Shown here: in pieces, positions 45,807-54,975 of the stretch
Numbering within the stretch: position 1 is the first letter of the stretch
Layout: every line of letters begins with the position of its first letter
Assembly (NCBI RefSeq): GCF_022760955.1
Contig: NZ_JAKTNU010000001.1
Location: forward strand, 191,507 to 255,506
From: Thermus neutrinimicus
GTDB taxonomy: Bacteria > Deinococcota > Deinococci > Deinococcales > Thermaceae
DNA length: 64,000 bases
Reading direction: 5' to 3'
Translations under genes and position numbers: made by a program
The notes under the pieces: model-generated
Told to the model about the DNA's origin: nothing
The model's database searches: none
The model's input: the letters and a program-made list of their open reading frames with translations, nothing else

Positions 45807-46712
45807 TCACGCCTTGTCCCTCACCTCCAGATGGGCGGTGAGGGCAGCCCCCAGAAGCCCTGCTTCCCCGCCCAGAAGGGCCCGGCGCAAGGGGGGTACC
45901 TCCCAGCCCGAGAGGTAATGCCGGTAGGTTTCCTCCAAGGCCTCCCAGTACGCCTGGGGGGCGTTCAGGGCCAGTCCCCCGCCCACCACCACCACCCCGG
46001 GGTCAAAGGCCTTGACCAGGCTGGCCAGGCCGATTCCCACGTAGCGGGCCGCCTGCAGGAGGATGCGCCTTGCCTTGGCCTCGCCTTCCAGAAAAAGCTG
46101 GAAGAGCTCCTTGGTGTCCACCTTCCGGTGGTAGGCGTAGGAGGCCTCCCGCTCCAGGGCCCTGCCCGCGGCCAGGGCCTCGAGGCACCCCTCCAGCCCG
46201 CAGCCGCACACCGGCCCCCCAGGGAGCAGGGTGATGTGCCCTAGCTCCCCCCCTTGCCCCCTTTCCCCCCTCAGGACCCTTCCCCCCAGAACCACTCCGC
46301 CCCCGATTCCGGTGGAAACGGTGAGGAAGAGGGAGGTATCCTCTCCCCGGGCTGCCCCCAGGTGGTGTTCGGCCAAGGCGGCGGCGTTGGCGTCGTTTTC
46401 CAGGTACACGGGCCTACCCGTGGCCTCTTCCAGAAGGCGGCGGATGGGAAAGTTCACCAGGCCCCGGATGTTGGGGGTAAAGCGGATCACCCCCTCCTTG
46501 AAGTCCAGGGGACCCGGGGTGCCCAGGCCGAGGGCCACCCCCTTCACCCCGGCCTCCGCCTCCGCCTGGGCCGTGGCCTCGGCCAGGGCCTGTACCACCG
46601 CCATCCCCCCTGCGGCGGGGGTGGGGAGGACCACCTGGGAAAGAAGCCTTTCCCCGTCAAAGACCCCGGCGGCGATCTTGGTGCCCCCTAGGTCCAGGCC
46701 CACCACGGTCAT
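45807..46712 (-). CDS. ROK-family glucokinase
   Basis: 301 residues. N-terminal phosphate loop VGLDLGGTKIA, catalytic and sugar-binding ENDANAAALAEHHLG, STGIGGGVV, and the ROK zinc signature CGCGLEGCLEALA. It phosphorylates glucose and perhaps other hexoses; the length equals Thermus glucokinase. The start at 46712 overlaps the preceding small gene by 4 bases, so it belongs to the reverse-strand run from the TrmH gene onward. Confidence 0.92.
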   Translation of the reverse strand: MTVVGLDLGGTKIAAGVFDGERLLSQVVLPTPAAGGMAVVQALAEATAQAEAEAGVKGVALGLGTPGPLDFKEGVIRFTPNIRGLVNFPIRRLLEEATGRPVYLENDANAAALAEHHLGAARGEDTSLFLTVSTGIGGGVVLGGRVLRGERGQGGELGHITLLPGGPVCGCGLEGCLEALAAGRALEREASYAYHRKVDTKELFQLFLEGEAKARRILLQAARYVGIGLASLVKAFDPGVVVVGGGLALNAPQAYWEALEETYRHYLSGWEVPPLRRALLGGEAGLLGAALTAHLEVRDKA

Positions 46713-46945
46713 GGGATCTCCTCCTCCAGGGCTACCTCCGCCTCCCCCAGAAGGGCCTCGGGCACAAAGAGGTTCACATCCCCCATGTAGGTGCCCAAGG
46801 CGGCCTCGGGCAGGCCGGAAAAGGGGGTTTCCAGGATGACGGGGATGCCCCTGGCCTGAAGCCTCGCCTTCACGCCCTCGGCCACGGGCCGGGGGGCGGT
46901 AAGGAGCTTGCGGTAGGGGATGCCGGCGATCAGGCGGCGTTCCAT
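46709..46945 (-). CDS. small conserved protein, possibly DUF2007-like
   Basis: 78 residues: MERRLIAGIPYRKLLTAPRP, then a helix, a strand (GIPVILET), and DVNLFVPEALLGEAEVAL near the end. The final segment recalls DUF2007-type proteins (VxVPEEDLExA). Function unknown. It overlaps its neighbours on both sides (16 and 4 bases), which supports its being real and cotranslated. Confidence 0.7.
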   Translation of the reverse strand: MERRLIAGIPYRKLLTAPRPVAEGVKARLQARGIPVILETPFSGLPEAALGTYMGDVNLFVPEALLGEAEVALEEEIP

Positions 46946-48000
46946 AAAGCCTCCACCAGGCGCACGTAGTCCTGGGCGGCCCCTTCCACCTCGGCCAAGG
47001 GGATATGCTCCCTGGGGGTGTGGGCCAGGGAGGGGTCCCCCGGGCCGTAGCCCAGGACGGGAGCCCTGGCTCCCAGGTAGGGGGCGTCGGTGGTGAAGGG
47101 CCAAAGGCCGGCCCTTTCCTGGCCCAGGGCCTTAAGGGCCACCAGGAGCAAGGGGTGGTCCTCCGGCAGGCGGTAGGGGGGCCAGAGGGCGGGGATGAGG
47201 AGGCGCACCTCTCCCGAGGCCCGCTCCTCCTCGGGGATGTAGACCGAGGCATCCCCCAGGGCCTTGAGCCTCTGCAAAAGGCCCTCCAGGTCGGCCTCGG
47301 GTTCATAGCGCACGTCCAGGTACAGGCGCACCACCCCGGGGGTCTGGTTTTTGGCCCCAGGGTAGGTATCCACCCGGGTGGGGGTGAGCTTGAGGCCGGG
47401 GGGAAGGGGGAGCTCCCTTAGGGCCAGGAGGTACTCCCCCAGGCCGAAGAGGGGGTTTTCCGGGCCCGAAAGGGCGGCGTGGGCCTCCTCCCCCTCAAAG
47501 TCCGCCCAGACCTCCGCCCGGCCCCGGTGGCCCCGCATGAGCCTTCTTCCCGAGGGTTCCCCCAGGATGAAGGCCAAAGGGGAAAGCCTTTCCGCGGCGT
47601 GGCGGCTTCCCAAGCCCCCCACCTCCTCTTGCACCGTGGCGAGGAAGCGCACCCGCCCCTTGAGGGGTTTTTGCGAAAGGGCCTCGAGGGCCAGGAGCAT
47701 GGCCACCAAAGGGCCTTTCATGTCCACCGCCCCCCGGCCCCAAAGGGCACCCTGGGCTACGGCGCCCTGGGGGTAGGGCCAGTGGGCGGGGTCCCCCGCG
47801 GGCACCACGTCCAGGTGCCCGGTTAGGACCACCTCGGGTTCCTTCTCCCCCAGAAGGGCCTCCACGTTTCCCGCCTCGTCCAGGGTGGCCGCCAAGCCCA
47901 TGCCCTTAAGGGCCTCCAGGAGAAGGGCCGCCGCTTCCCCTTCCCTCCCGGGGAGGCTTTCCGCCTGGAGGAGGCGGGAAAGAAGCCGGATCCAGTCCAC
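46930..48000 (-). CDS. lysK: M20-family deacylase, probably LysK-type [LysW]-lysine hydrolase
   Basis: 356 residues, metallo-peptidase of the ArgE/DapE/LysK group. Metal motifs LTGHLDVVP (His, Asp), GRGAVDMKGP (Asp), TVQEEVGGLGS (catalytic and metal Glu) and ILGEPSG, with the C-terminal ligand region SLAHTPREHIP. Thermus makes lysine through alpha-aminoadipate with LysW as carrier, and LysK releases the product; length and the start MDWIRLL fit it. No other lys genes are here, so ArgE/DapE or another amidohydrolase remains possible. Confidence 0.75.
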   Translation of the reverse strand: MDWIRLLSRLLQAESLPGREGEAAALLLEALKGMGLAATLDEAGNVEALLGEKEPEVVLTGHLDVVPAGDPAHWPYPQGAVAQGALWGRGAVDMKGPLVAMLLALEALSQKPLKGRVRFLATVQEEVGGLGSRHAAERLSPLAFILGEPSGRRLMRGHRGRAEVWADFEGEEAHAALSGPENPLFGLGEYLLALRELPLPPGLKLTPTRVDTYPGAKNQTPGVVRLYLDVRYEPEADLEGLLQRLKALGDASVYIPEEERASGEVRLLIPALWPPYRLPEDHPLLLVALKALGQERAGLWPFTTDAPYLGARAPVLGYGPGDPSLAHTPREHIPLAEVEGAAQDYVRLVEALWNAA

Positions 48001-48004
48001 CCCC

Positions 48005-48721
48005 CTATCCTACACCCCGGCCCAAGGCGGCCATGTAGAGGGCTATCCCTAAGGCCACGGAGGCGTTCAGGGACTCGGCCTCCTCCCGGATGGGGATACG
48101 GAAAAGCTCGTCGCAGCTTTCCCTCACCAACCGGCGCATCCCTTCCCCTTCCGAGCCCACCACCAAGGCCAGGGGCCTTTGGAAGTCCAGCTCCTTGGGG
48201 GTTTTCCCCCCCCGTAGGTCCAGGCCGTACACCCAAAGCCCCCTTTGCTTGACCTCCTCGAGGGCCCGGGGAAGGTTTTTCACCTTCACCACGGGAAGCT
48301 TTAAGGCGGCCCCGGCGCTGGCCTTCAGGGCCAGGGGGGAAAGGGGGGCGCTTCGGCGCTCCTCGGAGACCACCCCGTGGGCCCCTAGGGCCAAGGCGCT
48401 TCGGATCATGGCCCCGTAGTTCCTGGGGTCGGTGATGCCGTCTAAGAAGACCAAAAGGGGAGGCTCCTTGCGGGCTTCCGCCAGAAGGAAGGCTTCCTCC
48501 AGGGGGGCGTAGCGGGGCTCCTCCACCTCCGCGGCCAGGCCCTGGTGGTGGGTGGTCCTCAGGAGGGTGTCCAGCTGGATGCGGGGCACCAGGGTGTACT
48601 CCGCCCCCAGCCTCTCCAGCTCCCTCAGAAGCCAGGCCTCCACCCCCCTGGCCACCAGAACGCGCCTCACCCGGCCCTCCTTCAGGGCCTCGAGGACCGG
48701 GTTCCTTCCGTAGATCCACAT
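48005..48721 (-). CDS. TrmH/SpoU-family rRNA 2'-O-methyltransferase (RlmB-like)
   Basis: 238 residues. N-terminal substrate-binding domain (WIYGRNPVLEALKEGRV) and C-terminal SPOUT knot with the three motifs: DGITDPRNYGAMIRSA, LVVGSEGEGMRRLV and SLNASVALGIALY. The first domain marks the RlmB-like (23S rRNA G2251) group rather than tRNA TrmH. It begins the reverse run to ROK. Confidence 0.9.
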   Translation of the reverse strand: MWIYGRNPVLEALKEGRVRRVLVARGVEAWLLRELERLGAEYTLVPRIQLDTLLRTTHHQGLAAEVEEPRYAPLEEAFLLAEARKEPPLLVFLDGITDPRNYGAMIRSALALGAHGVVSEERRSAPLSPLALKASAGAALKLPVVKVKNLPRALEEVKQRGLWVYGLDLRGGKTPKELDFQRPLALVVGSEGEGMRRLVRESCDELFRIPIREEAESLNASVALGIALYMAALGRGVG

Positions 48722-48741
48722 GGCCTGAGTTTACGGCTGGG

Positions 48742-48747
48742 TATTAT
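48742..48747 (+). promoter_or_regulatory. -10 of the UspA gene
   Basis: TATTAT, with a normal leader that follows and the ribosome binding site AAGGAGG 8 nt before the ATG; this is a non-leaderless message. Confidence 0.6.
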
Positions 48748-48767
48748 GGGGGTGAAGGAGGCGAGGC

Positions 48768-49202
48768 ATGTACAAAACCATCCTGATGCCCACGGACGGA
48801 AGCCCCTGTAGCTTCCAGGCCCTGGAGCAGGGCCTTTCCCTGGCCAAGGCCCTGGGGGCCAGGGTTCACTTCCTCTACGTGCTGGAGAACCCTGCCCAAG
48901 CCATCTGGATCGCTCCCGAGAGCGTCCCCTATGGCCTCGAGCTCCTGGAGGACCTGAAAAAGGCGGGGGAGGAGGCCATCGCCAAGGCCCTTAACCTGGC
49001 CCAGGAGAAGGGGGTGGAGGCCACGGGGGAGGTGAAGGAGGGGGTGCCGATACCCACCATCGTGGAGGCGGCCAAGGGGTTTGACCTCCTGGTCATGGGC
49101 ACCCACGGGCGCACCGGGCTGGACAAGCTCCTTTTGGGCTCGGTGACCGAGGGGGTCTTGCACCGGGTGGGGATACCCGTTCTGGTGGTGCGGTGCCGTT
49201 AA
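48768..49202 (+). CDS. universal stress protein (UspA family)
   Basis: 144 residues, single Usp domain. The ATP-binding pattern G-2x-G-9x-G-S is present (GTHGRTGLDKLLLGSVTEG), so it is of the ATP-binding class. The start MYKTILMPTDGS is typical. Followed by a terminator hairpin. Confidence 0.94.
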   Translation: MYKTILMPTDGSPCSFQALEQGLSLAKALGARVHFLYVLENPAQAIWIAPESVPYGLELLEDLKKAGEEAIAKALNLAQEKGVEATGEVKEGVPIPTIVEAAKGFDLLVMGTHGRTGLDKLLLGSVTEGVLHRVGIPVLVVRCR

Positions 49203-49230
49203 CCCCACCCTGCCCGGCCCCGGGGTGGGG
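49203..49230 (+). terminator. terminator after the UspA gene
   Basis: CCCCACCC/GGGTGGGG, 8-bp stem with a 12-nt GC-rich loop, starting at the stop codon. Confidence 0.65.
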
Positions 49231-49244
49231 TGGGAGCCAGGGCC

Positions 49245-49766
49245 ATGAGGATGCGGCTCCTTAGCGTTTTCGTCTCCTCCAGGGTTTCCCCGGATGACCC
49301 CTTGTACCCTCGCCTGGTCCGCTACGGGGAGGTGCTGGCCGAGGAGGGCTTCGGCCTGGCCTGCGGGGGCTACCAGGGAGGGATGGAGGCCTTGGCCCGG
49401 GGGGTGAAGGCCAAGGGGGGGATGGTGGTGGGGGTTACGGCCCCAGCCCTTTTCCCTGAGCGCAAGGGGCCAAGCCCCTATGTGGACCTGGAGCTGCCCG
49501 CCCCTTCCTTGCCCGAGCGTATCGGGAGGCTTTTGGACCTGGGGGCGGGGTACCTGGCCTTGCCCGGGGGGGTGGGAACCTTGGCCGAGCTCACCCTGGC
49601 CTGGAACCTCCTCTACCTACGGCGGGGCTGGGGACGGCCCCTGGCGGTGGACCCCTACTGGCTTTCCCTCCTTAAGGTCCACGGGGAGATCGCCCCGGAG
49701 GACCTGGCCCTTTTGCGGGTGGTGGCCGGCGAGGAGGATTTGCGGGCGTTTCTCAGGAGCCTATGA
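49245..49766 (+). CDS. LOG-family protein (TIGR00725-like)
   Basis: 173 residues, Rossmann-like fold with the family motifs [10 protein letters not shown] (nucleotide-binding Gly-rich loop) and [11 protein letters not shown] (PGGxGTxxE). LOG proteins include cytokinin-riboside phosphoribohydrolases; in bacteria they may clear nucleotide monophosphates. The start at 49245 has GGGAG 9 nt before it; an in-frame GTG lies 15 bases upstream. It overlaps the next gene by 4 bases. Confidence 0.88.
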   Translation: MRMRLLSVFVSSRVSPDDPLYPRLVRYGEVLAEEGFGLACGGYQGGMEALARGVKAKGGMVVGVTAPALFPERKGPSPYVDLELPAPSLPERIGRLLDLGAGYLALPGGVGTLAELTLAWNLLYLRRGWGRPLAVDPYWLSLLKVHGEIAPEDLALLRVVAGEEDLRAFLRSL

Positions 49767-50146
49767 GCGAAACCCTTGTGGTGTACGTGCCGGATTTGGG
49801 CCAGGGGGTGAGCTTTTACCAGGCTTTGGGGCTGGCCCTCGAGGAGCTGATCCCGGAACGGGAAGCCCTTTTGGCCCCCCTCGAGGGGCCCCTGCTCCTC
49901 CTGCGCCCGGGGAGCGGGGGAGTGGAGCAGGGGCCCAACCGCCCCCGGCCCGAGGGGCAGGGGTTTGCCCGGGTGGGGGTGGAGGAGGGCCGCCTGGTGT
50001 TCTTGGTGGAGAACCTGGAGCACGAAAAGCTTCGGCTTTCCAAGTACGGCCTTTCCTTCCGCGAGGCAGGGGAGCACCTCCTCCTCTTTGACCCGGGGGA
50101 AAACCCGGTCTTGGTGCGGGAGCCTCCCCTGGAAAAGCATTCCTGA
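49763..50146 (+). CDS. VOC/glyoxalase-superfamily protein
   Basis: 127 residues in one VOC-type beta-alpha-beta-beta-beta repeat pair: [19 protein letters not shown] at the start and [15 protein letters not shown] at the end. Of the usual metal ligands (His/Glu) few are clearly conserved, so it may bind a ligand without catalysis. Coupled to the LOG gene (ATGA) and followed 13 bases later by the HAD gene. Confidence 0.8.
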   Translation: MSETLVVYVPDLGQGVSFYQALGLALEELIPEREALLAPLEGPLLLLRPGSGGVEQGPNRPRPEGQGFARVGVEEGRLVFLVENLEHEKLRLSKYGLSFREAGEHLLLFDPGENPVLVREPPLEKHS

Positions 50147-50159
50147 CCCAAGGAGATCC

Positions 50160-50909
50160 ATGAAGCTTTGGCTTTTGGACCTGGACGATACCCTTCTTGT
50201 GGACCACCGGGTGAGCGAGGAGGTTTTAGGCCGCTTGGGGCAGGAGGTGGGGGTGGAGGGGCTACCCCAGGCGGTCCGGAGAAGGGCAGAGGGGTTCTTC
50301 CGGCAGGCTCCCTTCTACCCCTGGGCGGAGCGCATCGGCCACTCGGCCCTGGAGGCCCTTTGGGCCCGCTACTCCACCCCGGGGCTGGAAGCCCTGGCGG
50401 CGTGGGCCTGGCCCTTTCGGGAAAGGGTTTTCCGGGAGGCCCTTAGGGAGCTTGGCGGTCCTGTGGAGCGGGCAAGGGAGCTGGCGGAGGCCTTTTTTCA
50501 GGAGAGGCGCCGCTACCCCCTTTTCCCCGAGGTGCCGGACTTTTTGGAAGCCCTGAGGGCCAAGGGCGCCATCCTGGTCCTCCTCACCAACGGGGTGCCG
50601 GACCTGCAACGGGAAAAGCTCTTCGGGGCAGGCCTGGGGGAGGCCTTTTCCCTCGCCTTGGTTTCCGGGGAAGTGGGGCTTGGCAAACCCGATCCCAGGC
50701 TTTTCCGCATGGCCCTTTGCGCCTTTGATCTGGCCCCGGGGGAGGCGGTGATGGTGGGGGATAACCCCGAGCGGGACATCCAGGGGGCCCTTTTGGCGGG
50801 CCTCAGGGCGGTCTGGGTGGACCGGGGCCACCGCCCCAAGGACCCCCGGTATCCCGCCCACCTGGAGGTGCGGGACCTGAGGGAGGCCCTGCCCCTTTTG
50901 GGGGTTTGA
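50160..50909 (+). CDS. HAD-superfamily hydrolase
   Basis: 249 residues. Motif I LLDLDDTLL, motif II LLTNG, motif III in GLGKPDPRLF, motif IV MVGDNPERDIQGA; a helical cap (about 20-95) is of type C1. This is a phosphatase of small metabolites of the YjjG/PGP type; substrate unknown. Start at 50160 supported by AAGGAGATCC. Confidence 0.9.
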   Translation: MKLWLLDLDDTLLVDHRVSEEVLGRLGQEVGVEGLPQAVRRRAEGFFRQAPFYPWAERIGHSALEALWARYSTPGLEALAAWAWPFRERVFREALRELGGPVERARELAEAFFQERRRYPLFPEVPDFLEALRAKGAILVLLTNGVPDLQREKLFGAGLGEAFSLALVSGEVGLGKPDPRLFRMALCAFDLAPGEAVMVGDNPERDIQGALLAGLRAVWVDRGHRPKDPRYPAHLEVRDLREALPLLGV

Positions 50910-50987
50910 CCCTCCTCTGCCCTGGGTTCTGGTGCCCTTTGTGATTTTCTTCCGGGGACCAAGGGCTTGCCGGGATAGCCTTGGGCT

Positions 50988-51377
50988 ATGTTCGAGGCGA
51001 TCCTCTTCGTGCACAACCTGGTGCGTTGGGCGGTCTTGGCCTTTGGCCTCCTGGCCCTTTGGCGCTTTAGGGCCAGGGAAGGGGCCTTTTTCGCCCACAC
51101 CCTCACCCTGCAGGTGGTGTTGGGGATCCTCTTGGCCTTCGTAAGCCCTCTCTTTCAGGGGGCCTTGGCCAACCTCGAGGCCACCATGCAAACCCCGGGC
51201 GAGGCCCGCTACTTTGTGGCGGAACACTGGGTGGGGGGGCTTGTCGCCCTGGGGCTGGCCCACGCGGGGCTTTCCCAGGCGCGAAAGGGAAGACCCCAGG
51301 CCCGGATTTTCTTCGCCCTGGCCTTGGCCCTCCTCATCCTTTCCATTCCCTGGTTCCGGCCCCTTCTTAGGCTCTAG
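50988..51377 (+). CDS. small four-helix membrane protein
   Basis: 129 residues with four transmembrane helices (about 6-25, 38-57, 76-96, 105-123). His residues (HNLVRW, FAHTL, EHWVGG, AHAGL) sit in or near helices and could hold a heme or metal, but this is only suggested. TAGCCT (50976-50981) is 6 nt before the ATG. No family is recognised with confidence. Confidence 0.75.
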   Translation: MFEAILFVHNLVRWAVLAFGLLALWRFRAREGAFFAHTLTLQVVLGILLAFVSPLFQGALANLEATMQTPGEARYFVAEHWVGGLVALGLAHAGLSQARKGRPQARIFFALALALLILSIPWFRPLLRL

Positions 51378-51471
51378 CCCAGACCGGTAAGCCTCCCCTA
51401 AGGGGGCCACCTGGTTCATCTTGGGGAAACGCTCGGGTAAACCGCCTGCCCGCTGGGGTTATGGCCTCACC

Positions 51472-52275
51472 CTAGGGTGGACCTTCCTCCAGGTAGGCCA
51501 CCGCGGCGTAGCCCACCACGCGGCTTGCATCCTTAGAGGCCTCGGCGCTGGTGGCATAGGCGAGAAGCGTGGGCTTCCAGCCCAAGCCCCTGGCCAGGGC
51601 GGTGAGGGTGGCCCAGGGAAGGTGGCCGCAGGCTTCCCCTTGGGCCACTCCCTCCACGTCCAAGGCCAAGGCCTTTCCCAGGGTCTTTTGATCCCGGCTT
51701 CTGGCCACGGGGTCGGGATGGTAGTGGGAAAGGTCGCTGGAAGCCACCACCAGGTCCCCTTCCCCCAGCTCCGACAAGAGGGCCCCGGCCACCCCTTTAG
51801 GGTCCACCTCCCCGAAGAGGAGGGGGAGGATGGGCGTCTTGGGCAAGGCCACCTGGAGGAAGGGGAGGAGGACCTCGAGGCTATGTTCCTCCCGGAAGGG
51901 CTCCTCGTAGATCAAAAAGGGAGGACCCTTGGCCACAAGCCGGCTTCCCCCTTCCAGGTCCACCGCCACCTCCCCCAAGGGGGTGGCCCAGGCCCGGTAG
52001 GGGTAAAAGGCCACCCCCAAGAAGGGCACGAAGTGGCTGGGCCCCAGGAGGAGGATTCTCCTCGCCCTTCCCCGCCAGGCGGAAAGCACCTTAAAGCCCT
52101 CCGCCGCCACCTTCCCCGAGTAAGGGTAGCCGGCATGGGGGGAAAGAAGCCCCCTTGCCCTTGGGTCAGGGGGGGCTTGGGCTCCTTGCAGGAGACCTTC
52201 CACCTCCTGCCAAAGGCGCCTTGCCTCCAGGGGGTAGAAGTAGCCTGCCACCGCCGGCGGCCTCACCAGGTCCAT
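51472..52275 (-). CDS. AmmeMemoRadiSam system protein B (Memo-like)
   Basis: 267 residues of the Memo/extradiol-dioxygenase-like fold: RPPAVAGYFYP at the start, SPHAGYPYSGKVAAEG, GPSHFVPFLGVAF, SSDLSHYHPDP. Memo proteins bind metal through His residues in these motifs. The downstream-overlapping gene order with the radical-SAM enzyme marks the AmmeMemoRadiSam system, whose product is unknown. The start at 52275 is chosen for the family N-terminus. Confidence 0.9.
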   Translation of the reverse strand: MDLVRPPAVAGYFYPLEARRLWQEVEGLLQGAQAPPDPRARGLLSPHAGYPYSGKVAAEGFKVLSAWRGRARRILLLGPSHFVPFLGVAFYPYRAWATPLGEVAVDLEGGSRLVAKGPPFLIYEEPFREEHSLEVLLPFLQVALPKTPILPLLFGEVDPKGVAGALLSELGEGDLVVASSDLSHYHPDPVARSRDQKTLGKALALDVEGVAQGEACGHLPWATLTALARGLGWKPTLLAYATSAEASKDASRVVGYAAVAYLEEGPP

Positions 52276-53315
52276 ACCCCGGGAATCCTCCTCCCGCACC
52301 CCGGGCAGACCCCGGGGACCTGCCAAAGGGGCTCCACCCGAAAGCCTAGGCGGCGGAGGAGGAGCCTTCCGCAATCCGGGCAGCGGGTGGAGCTTCTTTC
52401 CTCGTCCAGGACGTTGCCCACGTACACAAACTTAAGCCCCTCCTCCTTGGCGATCCCATAGGCCCGCACCAGGGTGCTGTGCCGGGTGGGCCTCAGGTCC
52501 AGCATGCGGTAGTCGGGGTGGGCGGCGGTGAGGTGCCAGGGGATCTCGGGGGAAAGGCCCTTGAGGAAGCGGGCCATGGCCCGGACCTCCTCCGGGGAGT
52601 CGTTGTAGCCCTCCAGGAGGAGGGTGGTCACCTCCACCCAGACCCCTTGGGCCACAAGGTGCTCGAGGCTCTCCAGGACCGGCTTCAGCCGGGCCCCGCA
52701 GATCCTCCGGTAGAACTCCTCGGTGAAGCCCTTCAGGTCCACGTTGGCGGCATCCAGAAAGGGGTGGATGTACTCCCAGGCCTCCTTGGTTTCAAAGCCG
52801 CTGGTGACGAAGACGTTTTTCATGCCCCGTTCCTTGGCCAGCTTGGCCGTGTCGTGGGCGTATTCTATCCAGACGGCGGGCTCGTTGTAGGTGTAGGCGA
52901 TGAGCCTCACCCCCAGGGCCTCGGCCTTCTCCACGATGGCCTCGGGGGGCCAGTCCTCCCCGATGGGCCGGTTTAGGTGGCCTTCTGGCGTAACCTTGAA
53001 CTCCCGGAACTGGGAGATCTGCCAGTTTTGGCAGAAGGCGCAGAAGAGGTTGCACCCCACGGTGCCCAGGGAAAGGATTCCTTCCCCGGGATGGAAGTGG
53101 TAAAGGGGTTTTTTCTCCACCGGGTCCAGGTGAACCGCGGCGGCCTTTCCATAGGTCACCAGGTACAGCCTGCCCCCAAAGTTGCGCCGGACGCCGCATT
53201 TCCCCGCTTCCCCTTCCGCGATGGCGCAGTAGTGGGCGCAGGCCCGGCACTGCACATAGCCCCTGGGCAAGGGGCGTTTAAGATCCGCTTCCCTGAGGGT
53301 AACCGTCAGGGTCAT
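52263..53315 (-). CDS. amrS: AmmeMemoRadiSam system radical SAM enzyme
   Basis: 350 residues. The radical-SAM Cys triad is in CNLFCAFCQNW (CxxxCxxC, about residue 80). N-terminal Cys motif CRACAHYC and the C-terminal CPDCGRLLLR and CPGCGRRIPG zinc-ribbon-like pairs are typical of this group, related to pyruvate formate-lyase activating enzymes. It overlaps the Memo-like gene by 13 bases. The third usual component (AMMECR1 protein) is not in this window. Confidence 0.92.
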   Translation of the reverse strand: MTLTVTLREADLKRPLPRGYVQCRACAHYCAIAEGEAGKCGVRRNFGGRLYLVTYGKAAAVHLDPVEKKPLYHFHPGEGILSLGTVGCNLFCAFCQNWQISQFREFKVTPEGHLNRPIGEDWPPEAIVEKAEALGVRLIAYTYNEPAVWIEYAHDTAKLAKERGMKNVFVTSGFETKEAWEYIHPFLDAANVDLKGFTEEFYRRICGARLKPVLESLEHLVAQGVWVEVTTLLLEGYNDSPEEVRAMARFLKGLSPEIPWHLTAAHPDYRMLDLRPTRHSTLVRAYGIAKEEGLKFVYVGNVLDEERSSTRCPDCGRLLLRRLGFRVEPLWQVPGVCPGCGRRIPGVWTW

Positions 53316-53387
53316 TTCATAGGCTTCTCATCCCATGGTACCACGCCCAGGGGGTTTCCCTCCCATGGCAAGCCTTAAACTGATCCC

Positions 53388-54797
53388 GTGCCCGCTTTCC
53401 CCCCCAGGGAGGAAGGGGACTTTGCCTCCCTTGTTCCCCAGGAGGTGTTGCGCCGGGGGCTGGCCTATTACAAGGAGGGCCGGGTGCTCAGGGTCTACCG
53501 GGTGGGGGAGAAGGTGTTGGGCCTGGTGCAGGGCTCCGCGGAGGTGCCCTACCAGGTGGAGGTGGGCCCGGGGCTTTGGGGCCATTGCACCTGCCCCTAT
53601 CCCGAGTTCCCTTGCAAACATGCGGTGGCCCTCCTCTACGCCTATGTGGAGGGAAAGGCCCCGGACCTGGCACCCCTGATTGAGGCCCTGGCCCCTGAGG
53701 AGGCCAGGGGTCTCCTGAAGGGGCTCGCCCTCCTTCCCGAGGTGGGCCTTTACCTGGCGGAAGCCCTGGCCCCAAAGAAGGCCTTCCTGGAAGGGGTGAA
53801 GGACCTGCGCCGGGCGTTTAGGCTGGGGGGAGGGGAGGGGGAGGCCCGGGCCTTGTCCTTGCGCCTGGACCGGGTAGGGAGGGAGGAGGTGGAGGCCTAC
53901 CTGGAGGCGCTGCTGGGAGCCCCCTTTGACCCGGAGCCCTACTTGCGGATAGCCCTGGAGCGCTACCTGTCCCTTACCCCTAGGCTTTCCTTCCTCCTGG
54001 ACCTTTACCTGAGGTACCCTTCCGAGGCCTTGCGGGAGGCTTTCTTGGGGGTGGCGGGGGAAAGGGGGGAGGAGGCCCTCCAGCTTCTAAGGGGTGGGGA
54101 CGGCTTGGAGCTTAAGCGGGCCCTTAGGGCCGAGCTTCTCTTTCGCCTGGGGCGGGTGGAGGAGGGGCTTGCCGCCTTGCGGGAGGGACTGGAAGGGGTT
54201 GAGGACTACCTCCTTCTGGTGGAGCGCCTTGTGGCCCTGGGCCGGGTGGGGGAGGCCTTAAGGTATGCGGAGGAGGCCCGGGACTGGTTCGGCAAGGACC
54301 CCAGGCTCCTGCCCCTTCTGGACCTTTTGGTGGCCCATCGGGGGCTTCCTGAGGACCACAGGGCCCGGTTTGAGGTGAGGCCGAACCTCGAGGACTACCT
54401 GGCCCTAAAGGCCAAGCTGGGCCGGGGATTTTTTGCGGAGCGGAAGGCCCTTCTGCGCCGGGTGCAAGACCCTGTCCTCCTGGCCCGCATCTACCTCCTC
54501 GAGGAGGACTGGAAGGCCCTGGACCGCCTCTTAAGGGGTGCTCCCCTCGAGGCCTACCCCCGCCTGGCGGAGGTCCTGGAGGAGAGGCTTCCCGAGGAGG
54601 CCAAAGGGCTTTACCGGGAGGCGGCCAGGCGTGAGGTGGAAAGGGGAAGCCGCCAGGCCTACCGCCAGGCCCGGGTGCTTCTTGAGCGCCTTTCCCGCCT
54701 GGACCCCAAGGCGGCCAAGGAGGCGGCCTTGGCCCTGGTCCTGGCCTACCCCAGGCGGCCTGCCCTGAAGGAGGAACTGGCTCCCCTGCTGGGCTAG
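53388..54797 (+). CDS. SWIM zinc-finger protein
   Basis: 469 residues. Near the N-terminus is the SWIM motif CxCx(n)CxH, in HCTCPYPEFPCKHAVALLY (about residues 64-82). The rest (about 100-465) is helical, rich in Leu/Glu/Arg repeats like TPR-type solenoids. SWIM domains bind DNA or proteins. No Swi2/Snf2 helicase gene is adjacent. GTG start with TAAACT (53376-53381) 6 nt before it. Confidence 0.88.
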   Translation: MPAFPPREEGDFASLVPQEVLRRGLAYYKEGRVLRVYRVGEKVLGLVQGSAEVPYQVEVGPGLWGHCTCPYPEFPCKHAVALLYAYVEGKAPDLAPLIEALAPEEARGLLKGLALLPEVGLYLAEALAPKKAFLEGVKDLRRAFRLGGGEGEARALSLRLDRVGREEVEAYLEALLGAPFDPEPYLRIALERYLSLTPRLSFLLDLYLRYPSEALREAFLGVAGERGEEALQLLRGGDGLELKRALRAELLFRLGRVEEGLAALREGLEGVEDYLLLVERLVALGRVGEALRYAEEARDWFGKDPRLLPLLDLLVAHRGLPEDHRARFEVRPNLEDYLALKAKLGRGFFAERKALLRRVQDPVLLARIYLLEEDWKALDRLLRGAPLEAYPRLAEVLEERLPEEAKGLYREAARREVERGSRQAYRQARVLLERLSRLDPKAAKEAALALVLAYPRRPALKEELAPLLG

Positions 54798-54975
54798 GGG
54801 TTCTCCCGGGGGCATGGATGTCCTGGGCTTATCTCTTTTCGGGCAGGATGCGGAAGGGCTCCTCTTGTTTGGGGGGAGTCCCCCGGTAGGGTTCTCCTTC
54901 TCGCCTAATCGCTGTGCACCACACGATCGCGCTCCCCGGCAGGCCGTAGCCTGCTGGGTGGGTAAAAATATCGCT

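Noticed and set aside
46713-47306. N-terminal extension of the ROK kinase
   Set aside because: It overlaps two genes in other frames, and the kinase fold begins exactly at MTVVGLDLGGTK.
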